Of a stretch of DNA of 64,000 nt, positions 47,132 to 56,790 are shown in pieces. Positions within the stretch are counted from its first letter, which is position 1, and each line of letters starts with the position of its first letter. Both the position numbers and the translations under genes were made by a program. Source of the DNA: Desulfobulbaceae bacterium UBA2273 (GTDB lineage: Bacteria; Desulfobacterota; Desulfobulbia; Desulfobulbales; Desulfurivibrionaceae); contig DDWZ01000018.1 of the NCBI GenBank assembly GCA_002347095.1, positions 1 to 64,000 on the forward strand. Reading direction: 5' to 3'. The notes beneath the pieces are model-generated. The model had not been told where the DNA came from, made no database searches, and worked only from the letters and a program-made list of their open reading frames with translations.

Positions 47132-48708
47132 TGGTTTCCTTGTTCCCGCGCTCTGATAGCCACACCCCTTTCGGCAGGGGTGCCCTGCTGGCATTGCTGT
47201 CCAGCACCCTGTTATTTTTCGCCTCTCCGGGAGCCCTTGCCCTGCCCCAGCTTGCCTGGCTGGCGCTGGTCCCTCTTTTCTGGAGCCTCGACAACCAGCC
47301 CCCACGCCGGGCCGCGCTGCTCGGCCTCATCTGCGGCCTGGCCTATTATTTGCCCCTTTTGTACTGGATCGTCATTGTTTTGGCCACCTACGGCCAGGTG
47401 CCCCTGCCCATCGCGGTGCTGGCCCTGGTGTTTCTGGCCCTGTACATGAGTTGCTACCTGGCGCTCTTCGCCTTTCTCTGCGCCAAAACAGGACCGCGCC
47501 TTCCCCTGCTCGTTTTCGCCCCGGCCTGCTGGGTGGCGCTGGACCTGATCCGGGGGATGTTGTTCACCGGCTTTCCCTGGCTGGATCTGGCCTACACCCA
47601 GTACAATCTGCCCCAGCTCATCCAGGTTGCCGATCTGGCGGGCCACCATGGCCTCACCTTCCTCCTGGTGCTGGCAAACGCGCTGATCTTCACCCTCGCC
47701 GCTTCGCTCGTCCGAGGCAAGCGGATAAGCCCCGTTGCAATTACCATTGCGGCGTCAGCCCTGCTGCTGCTCGCTTCGGGCTATAATTTCTGGCGGCTGC
47801 AAACCCTGCCCGCAGCCCTTGCCCAGACGGAACAGATGGAAGTGGCGGTGGCCCAGGGCAATATTCCCCAGGATCAAAAATGGCAGCCCGCCTTTCAGCG
47901 GGAAACCATTGACACCTACCTCCGGCTGAGCCAGGAATTTTTCACTACCAGGCAACCGCGGCTCATTGTCTGGCCGGAAACAGCCCTGCCGTTTTACCCT
48001 TACGAGCACCCGCTCTTTCTCAGGCTGCACAGCGAACTGACCCGGCCGCACCAAACATATCTGCTCACCGGCGCGCCCCACCGGGAAAAGACCTCGGCCG
48101 CAGGGCCGCTCAGCTATGCCAACAGCGCCTTCCTGCTCTCTCCGGACGGGCAGGTCGCTGGCCGCTACGACAAGCAGCATCTGGTGCCCTTTGGCGAATA
48201 TATTCCCTTCCGCCGGATCCTGCATTTTGCCTCGCCGCTGGTGGAAACCCTGGGCGAGTTCACGCCCGGCCGGAGCAACACGCCGCTTACTTGCCACAAC
48301 AGCAGGATCGGAATATTGATCTGCTTTGAGAGCATCTTCCCGGATATTTCCCGCAAGCAGGCACAGGCTGGGGCAAACTTGCTGGTAACACTTACCAACG
48401 ACGCCTGGTTCGGCAGGTCGAGCGCCCCGATGCAGCATCTGGCCATGGGGGTGTTCCGGGCGGTGGAGACCAGAAAAACCCTGGTGCGCGCGGCCAACAC
48501 CGGAATCAGCGCCTTCATCGACCCCATGGGCCGGATGCAGGAAGCTTCCCCCCTGTTTACCGAGTACGCCCGCAGTCAGCCGGTACCCCTGGTCAATGGC
48601 TTGACTTGCTATGTCCGCTGGGGGTATCTTTTCCCGTGGGCTTGCCTCATCCTGACTCTGATTGGGATGCGGCGATGTTATGCGCTGAGCGCAAAAAACA
48701 ACAAATAA
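47131..48708 (+). CDS. lnt: Apolipoprotein N-acyltransferase
   Basis: The 525-residue inner-membrane enzyme adds the third acyl chain to lipoproteins. Hydrophobic segments fill residues 17-220, followed by a periplasmic nitrilase-type domain and a last membrane helix near 500. The catalytic triad is E283 (VWPETALP), K348 (YDKQHLVPFGEY) and C398 (ICFESIFP). Start and stop overlap with corC (TGATG) indicates translational coupling. The length is normal. Confidence 0.95.
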   Translation: MVSLFPRSDSHTPFGRGALLALLSSTLLFFASPGALALPQLAWLALVPLFWSLDNQPPRRAALLGLICGLAYYLPLLYWIVIVLATYGQVPLPIAVLALVFLALYMSCYLALFAFLCAKTGPRLPLLVFAPACWVALDLIRGMLFTGFPWLDLAYTQYNLPQLIQVADLAGHHGLTFLLVLANALIFTLAASLVRGKRISPVAITIAASALLLLASGYNFWRLQTLPAALAQTEQMEVAVAQGNIPQDQKWQPAFQRETIDTYLRLSQEFFTTRQPRLIVWPETALPFYPYEHPLFLRLHSELTRPHQTYLLTGAPHREKTSAAGPLSYANSAFLLSPDGQVAGRYDKQHLVPFGEYIPFRRILHFASPLVETLGEFTPGRSNTPLTCHNSRIGILICFESIFPDISRKQAQAGANLLVTLTNDAWFGRSSAPMQHLAMGVFRAVETRKTLVRAANTGISAFIDPMGRMQEASPLFTEYARSQPVPLVNGLTCYVRWGYLFPWACLILTLIGMRRCYALSAKNNK

Positions 48709-48752
48709 CGCGAACACGATACACCAACTTTACACCATCAGGAGAACACACC

Positions 48753-49848
48753 ATGTCTGCGGAACTCAAACAGAAAATCCAAGATCTCAAGGGACGCCTC
48801 ATCTCCCTGAAGGAGCATCTTTGAGGTAGATCACAAAAGAGAACGGTTGCAGGAACTGGAGCAGATGACCCTGGCCCCGGCCTTTTGGGATAACCAGGAA
48901 AACGCCCAAAAGGTGCAGCGGGAGCAGGGCGCGATCCAGAATGTTGTTGACGAATGGGACAGTTGCCAGACAGAGCTGGAAGAGGCGGAACTCCTGCTCG
49001 AAATGGGTATGAGCGAAGGCGACGAGACGACCATCAACGAGGTTGATCAGTCGCTGGACGCGCTGCTTGAACGGGTGGGAACCGTTGAGCTTGAGTGCAT
49101 GTTCACCGGCGAGCACGACGCCAGCAACGCCATGATTACCATCCACGCAGGCGCGGGCGGCACCGAGGCCCAGGACTGGGTGAGCATCCTCCTGCGCATG
49201 TATCTGCGCTGGTGTGAGGCCAAGAAATTCCCCACCGAGATGCTCGACCTGCAACCCGGCGACGAGGCCGGGGTGAAAAGCGCGACCATCATGATCACCG
49301 GGCACAACGCCTATGGCTTGCTGCGCTCGGAGATGGGCATCCACCGGCTGGTGCGGATCTCTCCCTTCGACGCCAGCGGAAGGCGCCATACCTCCTTTGC
49401 CTCGGTTTTTGTCTTCCCGGAGCTGGACGACGACATCCAGGTGGATATCAACGACAAGGATCTGCGCATCGACACCTACCGGGCCAGCGGGGCAGGCGGC
49501 CAGCACGTCAACAAGACCAGCTCGGCCATCCGCATCACCCATCTGCCCACCGGCATCGTGGTCCAGTGCCAGAACGAACGCAGCCAGCACCGCAACAAGG
49601 ACACGGCCATGAAGATGCTCAAGGCCCGGCTCTACGAAAAGGAGCGCGAGGCGCAGAAGGAGCAGCACCAGGATATCGCCGGCGAGAAAAAAGAGATCGC
49701 CTGGGGCAGCCAGATCCGCTCCTATGTGATGCAGCCCTATCGGCTGATCAAGGACCACCGGACCAATTTTGAGGTGGGCAATGTGGACAGCACGCTGGAC
49801 GGCAACCTTGACCCGTTCATCAAGGCCTACCTGTTGTGGCAGCGATAA
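48753..49848 (+). CDS. prfB: Peptide chain release factor 2, programmed +1 frameshift
   Basis: RF2 recognises UAA and UGA stop codons. The gene starts at ATG 48753 behind AGGAGAA, and its first 23 codons run into an in-frame TGA at 48822-48824. The slip sequence CTT-TGA follows AAGGAG by three bases, the same spacing as in the classic RF2 autoregulatory frameshift site. After the +1 shift, reading resumes at GAG 48823 as EVDHKRERLQELEQM, giving 364 residues in all. The SPF tripeptide (ISPFDASGRRHTSF) and the catalytic GGQ (SGAGGQHVNKTSSA) are intact. This is regulation, not a broken gene. Confidence 0.95.
48810..48824 (+). promoter_or_regulatory. RF2 programmed frameshift site
   Basis: AAGGAG (48810-48815), a CAT spacer, the slippery CTT (48819-48821) and the stop TGA (48822-48824, followed by G) form the signal. 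When RF2 is scarce, the ribosome pauses at UGA and shifts +1. Confidence 0.9.
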
Positions 49849-51053
49849 CTCCGCTCCAGTGCGCAAAATGCGGGGCCTGCACCGTGGTCTGCCCGGTTTT
49901 TCAGGCCGGTGGCAGGGAGCCGCTCTCCGCCCGCGGCAGGCTGCATTTGCTGGAACGGCTTGATCCGGCCCAGGCCTCGGCCGCCTATGCGGAGATTCTC
50001 TCGCAATGCCTGCTCTGCGGGGCCTGCCGGGATGTGTGCTCCCGGGGGCTTGACCCGCCCGGTCGCTTTATCGCCGCACGGGAACGGCTGGAGAAAACAG
50101 CCGGGCGCCATGCCTTGCTCAGGGCCATCACCCACAAGGCTTTGAGCAACCCGGCCCTGCTGGCGACAATCGCCAGCCTGGGCAGGCCCCTGCTGGACCG
50201 GTTGCCCCCCGACAGCGGCCTGCGGCTGCGCCTCGGTCTGCCGCAGGAGGAGCCTGCCGCCTTTCCTGCCCAATCAGAAACGGAGCAAGAGACATCCGCT
50301 CTTCCAGCCCTGGCCTTTTTCCCAGGCTGTTACGCCACCCATTTGCACCGGGAAATCGGCGAGGCAACGGAGCGGATAGCCGCGAGACTCACCGGCAAGC
50401 CAACGCTCCGGCCAAAAAAACAAAACTGTTGCGGACTTGCCGCGGAAAGCGGTGGAGACACCGCCACGGCCAAACGGGTTGCCAGGCAGAACATCCTGGC
50501 CTTTGCCGGAAACACCCTGCCCATCCTGACCTCCTGCGCTTCCTGCTACAGCCAGTTGCGCCGCTATCCCGAGCTTTTTGCCGATGACCCTGAATGGCTT
50601 ACACAGGCCCAGGCCTTTGCCGACCGTCTCCTTGAATTTTCAACCTTTGTGGCGCAAGCCATGGAGGCTGAGCCGGATTTCCGTTTTGCCGGTTCGCCCG
50701 TGCCCCGCACCGTGGTCTACCACGACCCCTGCCATCTGAGGTTTCCGTCTGAAATTATCGCCCCGCCCAGGAAAATCCTTACGGCCATCCCCGGCCTGCA
50801 CCTGGCCGAACTTGCCAATGGTCCGCAATGCTGCGGCCAGGGAGGTTTGTTTCATCTGGCTCAGCCCGAACTGGCCGCAACAATCAGAAGCCGCCTGCTC
50901 ACCCAACTGGCACAGGCGGCGCCCGATCTGATAACCACCACCTGCTCCGGCTGCCTCATCCATATCCGGCAGGGGTTGGGCCATGACCCGGCACAACCGG
51001 AGGTTCTCCATCTGGCCATTCTCCTGGCGGAGCTTCTCCAGACAAAACCTTGA
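49836..51053 (+). CDS. GlcF-like iron-sulfur (Fe-S/CCG-domain) oxidoreductase subunit
   Basis: The 405-residue protein has two ferredoxin-type clusters (CAKCGACTVVCP and CLLCGACRDVC), then two CCG-type cysteine domains. FFPGCYATHL, NCCGLAAESGG, TSCASCYSQL, DPCHLRF, QCCGQGGLFH and TTCSGCLIHI are visible. This architecture is that of glycolate oxidase subunit GlcF and related lactate oxidation proteins. No flavoprotein partner (GlcD-like) is adjacent, so the electron donor is unknown. It starts at GTG 49836, overlapping the prfB end by 13 bp. Confidence 0.85.
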   Translation: MAAITPLQCAKCGACTVVCPVFQAGGREPLSARGRLHLLERLDPAQASAAYAEILSQCLLCGACRDVCSRGLDPPGRFIAARERLEKTAGRHALLRAITHKALSNPALLATIASLGRPLLDRLPPDSGLRLRLGLPQEEPAAFPAQSETEQETSALPALAFFPGCYATHLHREIGEATERIAARLTGKPTLRPKKQNCCGLAAESGGDTATAKRVARQNILAFAGNTLPILTSCASCYSQLRRYPELFADDPEWLTQAQAFADRLLEFSTFVAQAMEAEPDFRFAGSPVPRTVVYHDPCHLRFPSEIIAPPRKILTAIPGLHLAELANGPQCCGQGGLFHLAQPELAATIRSRLLTQLAQAAPDLITTTCSGCLIHIRQGLGHDPAQPEVLHLAILLAELLQTKP

Positions 51054-51103
51054 GGCTGAAATTTTCTTCCCCTGCCTCCTGCTGATCCTTGCGTAATTTT
51101 TCC

Positions 51104-51115
51104 GGGCATTATAAT
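51104..51115 (+). promoter_or_regulatory. candidate -10 region upstream of the DsbA-like gene
   Basis: TATAAT lies at 51110-51115, and a TTGCG-like -35 ends 15-16 bp upstream. It would drive the DsbA-like gene, phoH and the ybeY-pdxJ frame, which run without gaps from 51208. Confidence 0.35.
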
Positions 51116-51207
51116 GTATCCCCCGGACAGGTTGACCGTACAGTGAGGTTCCCGGCCGGATGGTTCGGCAGCGCATAGTGTGAGCATCAAAAAAAGGAGA
51201 GACAACA

Positions 51208-52095
51208 ATGACTCTGACCGCACGACGATTTTTCGGCTGTTTCCCCATGATTTTCGCGGCCCTGCTTGTGACGGCGCCCTGCCAGGCCGGAGTTGACTGG
51301 GAGGTAAGCAGCACCCTGAAAACCCCGGCCGCGCCCTTGGACATCGCCGCCTCACTGGACGGCAAATGGATCTTTGTTCTGGCCGAAGGCGGCAGGCTCC
51401 TGGTCTATTCCGAAAAAGGCGCCCTGGAGGAAACCATTTCCGTTGATCCGACCATGGACCGCATCGCCTCTTCCGGCCTGCAGGCAGCCAACATCCCCGA
51501 TCGGATCTATCTGTCCAGCGCCAAACACAAAACCGTCCAGACCGTGAGCCTGGATTTTTCCGTGCCCATCAATATCCAGGGCGCGCCGTTTCTCGGGCCG
51601 GAAAACGGGCCGGTGACCGTGGTCGTGTTCAGCGATTTTGAATGCCCCTATTGCGGCACGGTGGGTGGTCTGTTTGAAGAGGCGCTGGCCAAATATCCCA
51701 AGGAGGTCAAGGTCGTTTTCAAACAGTTCCCCCTGGCCATGCACAAGCAAGCCCAGCCCGCCGCCCTTGCCTCCCTGGCCGCCCATCGCCAAGGCAAATT
51801 CTGGCAGTACCATGACCTGCTGTTTGAAAACCAAAAGTCCCTTTCCGAGGCAAAATACACGGAGCTTGCCAAGAAGCTCGGCCTCGACCTGGAACGGTTC
51901 AACAAGGATTCCAAGGGGGCGGTCAGCCGGCAGATCCTTGAACGCGATATGATTGAGGCCCAACAAGTCGGAGTTCGAGGCACCCCGACCATTTTCGTCA
52001 ATGGCCGCCGCCTGAAGGAACGCAACTTCAAGGATCTTCAGCAGATGATCAACCAGGAGCTGAACAAACGCACCAAGACCGGAGCCCACCGTTGA
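51208..52095 (+). CDS. DsbA-family (Thioredoxin_4) periplasmic thiol oxidoreductase with N-terminal extension
   Basis: The 295-residue product has a signal peptide (MTLTARRFF... cleaved near CQA) and an extra domain of about 85 residues resembling a beta-propeller blade (LDGKWIFVLAEGGRLLVY). A thioredoxin fold follows, with the CPYC active site in FECPYCGTVG and the cis-proline loop RGTPTIFVNG. It would form or isomerise disulfides outside the membrane. AAAAAAAGGAGAG precedes ATG 51208. The stop overlaps the phoH start codon as TTGA. Confidence 0.88.
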   Translation: MTLTARRFFGCFPMIFAALLVTAPCQAGVDWEVSSTLKTPAAPLDIAASLDGKWIFVLAEGGRLLVYSEKGALEETISVDPTMDRIASSGLQAANIPDRIYLSSAKHKTVQTVSLDFSVPINIQGAPFLGPENGPVTVVVFSDFECPYCGTVGGLFEEALAKYPKEVKVVFKQFPLAMHKQAQPAALASLAAHRQGKFWQYHDLLFENQKSLSEAKYTELAKKLGLDLERFNKDSKGAVSRQILERDMIEAQQVGVRGTPTIFVNGRRLKERNFKDLQQMINQELNKRTKTGAHR

Positions 52096-53078
52096 TCAAA
52101 CGCGACATCACCCTGGCCGACAACACCACCGCCCTGCTGCTTTACGGCGACCTGAACAAGAACCTCGCCGTTCTTGAGGAAGGAACCGGGGTCACCATCC
52201 AGGTGCGGGGCAGCCAGCTCACCGTCAGCGGGCCGAAACACGAGGTGGACCTGGCGGCCTCGGCCATCGACAAACTCCAAGGATTGGTGCGCGCTGGCTA
52301 TCCGGTGTATCCATCGGATGTCGCCTATGCCCTGCGGATCCTCCAGGCCTCTCCCAAGGCAAACCTCAAGGAGATCTTCCTCGACAAGGTGTACATCACC
52401 GCCGAGCAGAAGGTGATCTCGCCCAAAAGCATCAACCAGAAACTCTACATCGACAATATCCGGACCAACGACATTGTCTTCGGCATCGGCCCGGCAGGCA
52501 CCGGCAAAACCTATCTTGCCGTGGCCATGGCGGTTTCCGCCTTTGTCTCCAAGCAGGTCCGCTCCATCATCCTGGCCCGGCCCGCGGTGGAGGCGGGCGA
52601 GCGCTTGGGCTTTCTCCCCGGCGATCTGGCCCAGAAGGTCAATCCCTATCTGCGCCCTCTGCACGATGCCTTGAATGCCATGCTGGGGAGGGGCAAAGTT
52701 GCGGACCTCATCGAAGAAGGATCCATCGAGATCGCGCCCCTGGCTTTCATGCGCGGCCGGACGCTCAGCAACGCCTTTGTCATCCTGGACGAGGCCCAAA
52801 ACACCACGCATGAGCAGATGAAGATGTTCCTGACCCGGCTGGGCTTTAACTCCCAAGCGGTAATCACCGGGGACATCACCCAGATCGACCTGCCGGACCG
52901 CAGACAGTCCGGGCTCATCGAGGCAGCCAGGATACTCAAGGATATCAAGGGCATCTCCTTCAACGAATTCTCCGAGGTGGACGTAGTTCGCCACCGGCTG
53001 GTGCAGGAGATCATCCTCGCCTACGCCGCAAAGGAAACCCTGCCGCCGCCCCGCCGAACAACCCCCAGGAAACACTGA
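52092..53078 (+). CDS. phoH: PhoH family ATPase
   Basis: The 328-residue protein has an N-terminal KH-like segment and a PhoH NTPase domain with [13 protein letters not shown] (Walker A) and FVILDEAQN (Walker B). It is the YbeZ-type partner of YbeY in 16S rRNA maturation in other bacteria, which is established for E. coli relatives. It starts at TTG 52092, overlapping the previous stop. The next gene starts 11 bp after its stop, which fits co-expression with YbeY. Confidence 0.93.
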   Translation: MIKRDITLADNTTALLLYGDLNKNLAVLEEGTGVTIQVRGSQLTVSGPKHEVDLAASAIDKLQGLVRAGYPVYPSDVAYALRILQASPKANLKEIFLDKVYITAEQKVISPKSINQKLYIDNIRTNDIVFGIGPAGTGKTYLAVAMAVSAFVSKQVRSIILARPAVEAGERLGFLPGDLAQKVNPYLRPLHDALNAMLGRGKVADLIEEGSIEIAPLAFMRGRTLSNAFVILDEAQNTTHEQMKMFLTRLGFNSQAVITGDITQIDLPDRRQSGLIEAARILKDIKGISFNEFSEVDVVRHRLVQEIILAYAAKETLPPPRRTTPRKH

Positions 53079-53089
53079 GACCTCCCATC

Positions 53090-54265
53090 ATGCCCGTGCT
53101 CATCACCAGCCAGACGGCCGCGCCCCCGCCCATCAGCCTGCATCAGCTCCGGCAGCGGGCCGAAAAATTGCTCGCCCTCTGCGGTCGCGCGCGGAGCGAA
53201 TTGAGCATCCTCCTGCTTGACGATCCCGGCATGGCGCAGCTCAACGAGCAGTACCGCAACAAAAAAGGACCGACCAACGTTCTGGCCTTTGCCATGCAGG
53301 AAGGAGGAGGAGCGCATCTGCCCACGGAACTCTTGGGCGATGTGATCATCTCTCTGGACACCGCGTCCCGGGAAGCCGTGACCGACGGGGTGACCCTGCA
53401 CCAGCGGGTGACGATCCTCCTGATTCACGGGTTGCTGCACCTGCTGGGGCTTGACCACGAACGCTCCCGTAGTGAGGCACACGCCATGGCCGAGCGGGAA
53501 AAACAGCTTTTGAACCAACTATCAGCAGAAGAAAGGAGAGGAAAAATGGTCACTCTTGCCATCAATGTCGATCATGTCGCCACCCTGCGGCAGGCCCGGG
53601 GCATTACAGAACCGGACCCGATTCTGGCCGCGGGTATCTGCGAACTGGCCGGAGCCCAGGGCATTGTCGTCCATCTCCGCGAAGACCGCAGGCACATCCA
53701 GGACCGGGATGTGCGGCTGCTCCGGCAAACCGTGAAAACCAAGCTCAACCTGGAGATGGGGGCCACCGAGGAAATCATCGACATCGCCCTGGAGATCAAG
53801 CCGGACATGATCACTCTGGTTCCGGAAAAACGCAAGGAGCTGACCACCGAAGGCGGCCTCAACGTGGCCGGACAAAAAAAGAGGCTCCAGGAGGTCATCG
53901 GACGGATGCGCAAGGCAGGCATCCCGGTGAGCCTGTTCATCGACCCGGACACCAAACAGATCAATGCAGCGCACGAGGTGGGGGCGACCTTTGTCGAGAT
54001 CCACACCGGCCGCTACTGCGACGCGGCAACGGAACAGAAGCGGGACCAGGAATTCAGCCTCATCGCCACGGCGGCGGAAGAGGCGTATGAAATGGGGCTG
54101 CGGGTCAATGCCGGACACGGCCTCAACTACCTGAACACCCGGCGGGTGGCCGCCTTGGGCACCATCGAGGAGTTGAGCATCGGCCATGCGATCATGGCGC
54201 GGGCCATCTTCGTCGGCCTCGATCAGGCAGTGCGGGAGATGCTGGCTTTGCTGCCAGCGAGATAG
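53090..54265 (+). CDS. YbeY-PdxJ single reading frame (rRNA maturation factor plus pyridoxine 5'-phosphate synthase)
   Basis: A 391-residue frame joins two full-length proteins with no stop between them. Residues 1-150 are YbeY, with the zinc-binding motif in [16 protein letters not shown] (H113, H117, H123). From M153 onward is a complete PdxJ of 239 residues: [36 protein letters not shown] and [11 protein letters not shown]. PdxJ condenses 1-deoxy-xylulose 5-phosphate with 3-amino-2-oxopropyl phosphate to make vitamin B6. A strong AAAGGAGAGG (53532-53541) lies correctly spaced before the internal ATG at 53546. Separate PdxJ could therefore also be made. See findings. Confidence 0.9.
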   Translation: MPVLITSQTAAPPPISLHQLRQRAEKLLALCGRARSELSILLLDDPGMAQLNEQYRNKKGPTNVLAFAMQEGGGAHLPTELLGDVIISLDTASREAVTDGVTLHQRVTILLIHGLLHLLGLDHERSRSEAHAMAEREKQLLNQLSAEERRGKMVTLAINVDHVATLRQARGITEPDPILAAGICELAGAQGIVVHLREDRRHIQDRDVRLLRQTVKTKLNLEMGATEEIIDIALEIKPDMITLVPEKRKELTTEGGLNVAGQKKRLQEVIGRMRKAGIPVSLFIDPDTKQINAAHEVGATFVEIHTGRYCDAATEQKRDQEFSLIATAAEEAYEMGLRVNAGHGLNYLNTRRVAALGTIEELSIGHAIMARAIFVGLDQAVREMLALLPAR

Positions 54266-54286
54266 TTGAGAATATAGGGAATCCGC

Positions 54287-56287
54287 ATGGGGATAGTTGC
54301 CGACATCGTCATCATCGTGGTGGCCGCCCTGATCGGAGCGCTCATCGCCCAACGGCTCAAGCAGCCGCTGATTCTGGGCTACATCCTCGCCGGTGTCGTG
54401 GTGGGACCGTATACCGGGGGCGTCACCGTCGGCGACATCCATGAAATCGAAATGCTGGCCGAGATCGGCGTGGCCCTGCTGCTCTTTGCCCTCGGCCTGG
54501 AATTTTCCTTAAGCGAACTCAAACCCGTCCGCAAAATCGCTCTGTTCGGCACCCCGATCCAGATCCTGCTCAGCATCGCCTTCGGCTTCGCCCTTGCCAG
54601 ATATTTCGGCTATCCCCCGGCCCAGGCCCTCTGGTTCGGCGCCCTGATCTCCCTGTCCAGCACCATGGTCACCCTCAAGACCCTGACCGGCAAAGGGCTC
54701 ATGGGCACCCTTTCCAGCCGGGTGATGATCGGCATCCTCATCGTTCAGGATCTGGCCGTGATCCCGATGATGATCATTCTGCCGCAACTGGGCAACCCCG
54801 AGGCAGGGTTGCCCCTGCTGGCCGTGGCGGTGGGCAAATCGATCATCTTCCTCGTGGTGATGCTCTATCTGGGCACGAAAATTCTCCCTTGGCTCCTGGC
54901 CACGGTTGCCCAGTGGAACTCCAGGGAACTCTTCATCCTCTCCACCACGGCCATCGGCTTAGGGATCGGCTACGCCACCCATCTCTTCGGCCTCTCCTTC
55001 GCCTTCGGCGCCTTTGTCGCCGGCATGGTGCTCAGCGAATCCGATTACGGCCACCAGGCGTTGAGCGACATCATCCCGTTGCGGGACATCTTCGGATTGC
55101 TGTTTTTCACCTCGGTGGGCATGCTCCTTGACCCGGCCTTCCTCTTTGCCCACTGGGACCGGATCCTTTTTCTGCTGCTGGCGATAGGGCTTGCCAAGGG
55201 AGCAATCTTCTTCGTCCTGGCCCGGCTATTCGGCTACGGCAACATCGTCCCCCTGGCCGTGGGATTCGGGCTCTTCCAGGTGGGCGAGTTCTCCTTTGTC
55301 CTGGCCAGGGTCGGCCTTGAAACACAGGCCATCGACCAGAACCTCTACTCCCTGGTTCTGGCCGTGTCGGTGCTCAGCATGGTGGCCACCCCCCTTGCCG
55401 CGGCCCTGACAACTCCCCTGTACGCCTTGAAAATGCGGTTTTCCCGTCCGGAGCCGCTGCAGACGGAAAACCTCCCCAGCCACGGGCTCACCGACCATGT
55501 GGTCATCGCCGGCGGCGGCAGGGTCGGGCAGCATATCGCCCGGATACTGAAAGAACTCTCCGTCCCCTGTGTCCTCGTCGAACTGAACCATCAACGGATG
55601 CTGGAATGCAAGGCGGCAAATTTTCCGGTGATATTCGGCGACATGAGCCAGCCCACGGCAATCGAGGCCTCGCATGTGATTTCAGCCAAGCTCCTGCTCA
55701 TCACCACCCCCTCGGTGGTGGTCAGCCAGGCCATCGTCCGGCAAGCCCACCGGTTGAATCCCGACCTGCATATCGTCGCCAGGGCTGAAGGGGTGGCGCA
55801 AACGCGCACGCTCTACGAAAATGGGGTCTACATGGTTGTGCTTCCGGAGATGGAAGCGGGACTTGAGATCGCCAGGCAGGCGCTTCTGCATCTGGAGATT
55901 TCCGTGCCGCTCATCCAGCAATATACCGACGAAATCCGGCAGCAGATGTACGCGCCCATGTATTCCCAGCAGAACTATCAGCTCCTCACCAGGCTGAACA
56001 CGATCAAGAACCTGCTGGAAATCTCCTGGGTGGAGATCGGCCCCAAAAGCCCTCTGATCGGCGCAAGCATCAAGGGGGCTGCGGTCCGCACCAAGACGGG
56101 CGCTTCGCTGGTTGGGGTGATGCACGAAAAAGAATTTCACTCCAACCCAAAAGCGGAGTATTGTTTTGCAGAGGGAGACCTGATCGCGGTGGTGGGGAAC
56201 AAGCAGGAACGGCTTGCATTCAAAAAAATGGCGGAAACCAACGACACAGAGCTGCCGCCAGATACCGTCATGGAGAAACTCCTATGA
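54287..56287 (+). CDS. CPA2-family monovalent cation:proton antiporter (KefB-like) with RCK domains
   Basis: The 666-residue membrane protein has about 12 hydrophobic segments in the Na+/H+ exchanger fold (residues 1-390; [36 protein letters not shown]). A TrkA-N NAD-binding domain ([17 protein letters not shown]) and a TrkA-C domain near 560-650 follow. This architecture is that of potassium/proton antiporters such as KefB. TAGGGAA precedes ATG 54287. The end overlaps the next gene's start as ATGA. The carried ion cannot be told from sequence. Confidence 0.9.
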   Translation: MGIVADIVIIVVAALIGALIAQRLKQPLILGYILAGVVVGPYTGGVTVGDIHEIEMLAEIGVALLLFALGLEFSLSELKPVRKIALFGTPIQILLSIAFGFALARYFGYPPAQALWFGALISLSSTMVTLKTLTGKGLMGTLSSRVMIGILIVQDLAVIPMMIILPQLGNPEAGLPLLAVAVGKSIIFLVVMLYLGTKILPWLLATVAQWNSRELFILSTTAIGLGIGYATHLFGLSFAFGAFVAGMVLSESDYGHQALSDIIPLRDIFGLLFFTSVGMLLDPAFLFAHWDRILFLLLAIGLAKGAIFFVLARLFGYGNIVPLAVGFGLFQVGEFSFVLARVGLETQAIDQNLYSLVLAVSVLSMVATPLAAALTTPLYALKMRFSRPEPLQTENLPSHGLTDHVVIAGGGRVGQHIARILKELSVPCVLVELNHQRMLECKAANFPVIFGDMSQPTAIEASHVISAKLLLITTPSVVVSQAIVRQAHRLNPDLHIVARAEGVAQTRTLYENGVYMVVLPEMEAGLEIARQALLHLEISVPLIQQYTDEIRQQMYAPMYSQQNYQLLTRLNTIKNLLEISWVEIGPKSPLIGASIKGAAVRTKTGASLVGVMHEKEFHSNPKAEYCFAEGDLIAVVGNKQERLAFKKMAETNDTELPPDTVMEKLL

Positions 56288-56766
56288 AAACGATTCGCTG
56301 CCTGCCCGGCTTGATTCTGTTTGCGCTCCTGCTTCTTCCGCCCGCGGAAGGTCATGCCGACGGAACCATGGAGCTCTCAAAGGGACAAACCGTGTATGTG
56401 CCCGCCTATTCCCATATCTATGTCGGCAACAGAGAGCGGCCTTTTTTGCTGACCATTACTCTGAGCATCAGAAATATCGACGCCAAAAACCCCGTCACCA
56501 TAACGGCCGCGGACTATTACGACACCAAGGGAAAACGCATCCGTAAATACCTGGAGCAACCCGTCTCCCTCGGCCCTTGGGAATCGATCCGGTATATTGT
56601 TCCGCAGAAAGACAAGAGCGGCGGTTCGGGCGCCAACTTCGTGGTGGAGTGGAGTGCGGAAAAAAGCGTCAACCCGGTGCTCGTGGAGACCATCATGATC
56701 GGCGCGGAATCGCAGCAGGGAATTTCCTTTACCTCCCGCGGCCAGGCAATCAGCACCGCGCCTTGA
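56284..56766 (+). CDS. DUF3124 domain exported protein
   Basis: The 160-residue protein starts at ATG 56284, overlapping the antiporter stop. It has a signal peptide ([16 protein letters not shown]) and a beta-rich mature part. The DUF3124 core includes [19 protein letters not shown] and [16 protein letters not shown]. No cysteines or catalytic motif are evident. Coupling to the antiporter suggests a role at the envelope, but function is unknown. Confidence 0.8.
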   Translation: MKTIRCLPGLILFALLLLPPAEGHADGTMELSKGQTVYVPAYSHIYVGNRERPFLLTITLSIRNIDAKNPVTITAADYYDTKGKRIRKYLEQPVSLGPWESIRYIVPQKDKSGGSGANFVVEWSAEKSVNPVLVETIMIGAESQQGISFTSRGQAISTAP

Positions 56767-56790
56767 AGCTGCCGCGAAGGAAAACGCCAA

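Noticed and set aside
48753..48824. prfB as a pseudogene because of its in-frame TGA after 23 codons.
   Set aside because: The stop lies in the canonical RF2 frameshift signal and the downstream frame is complete.
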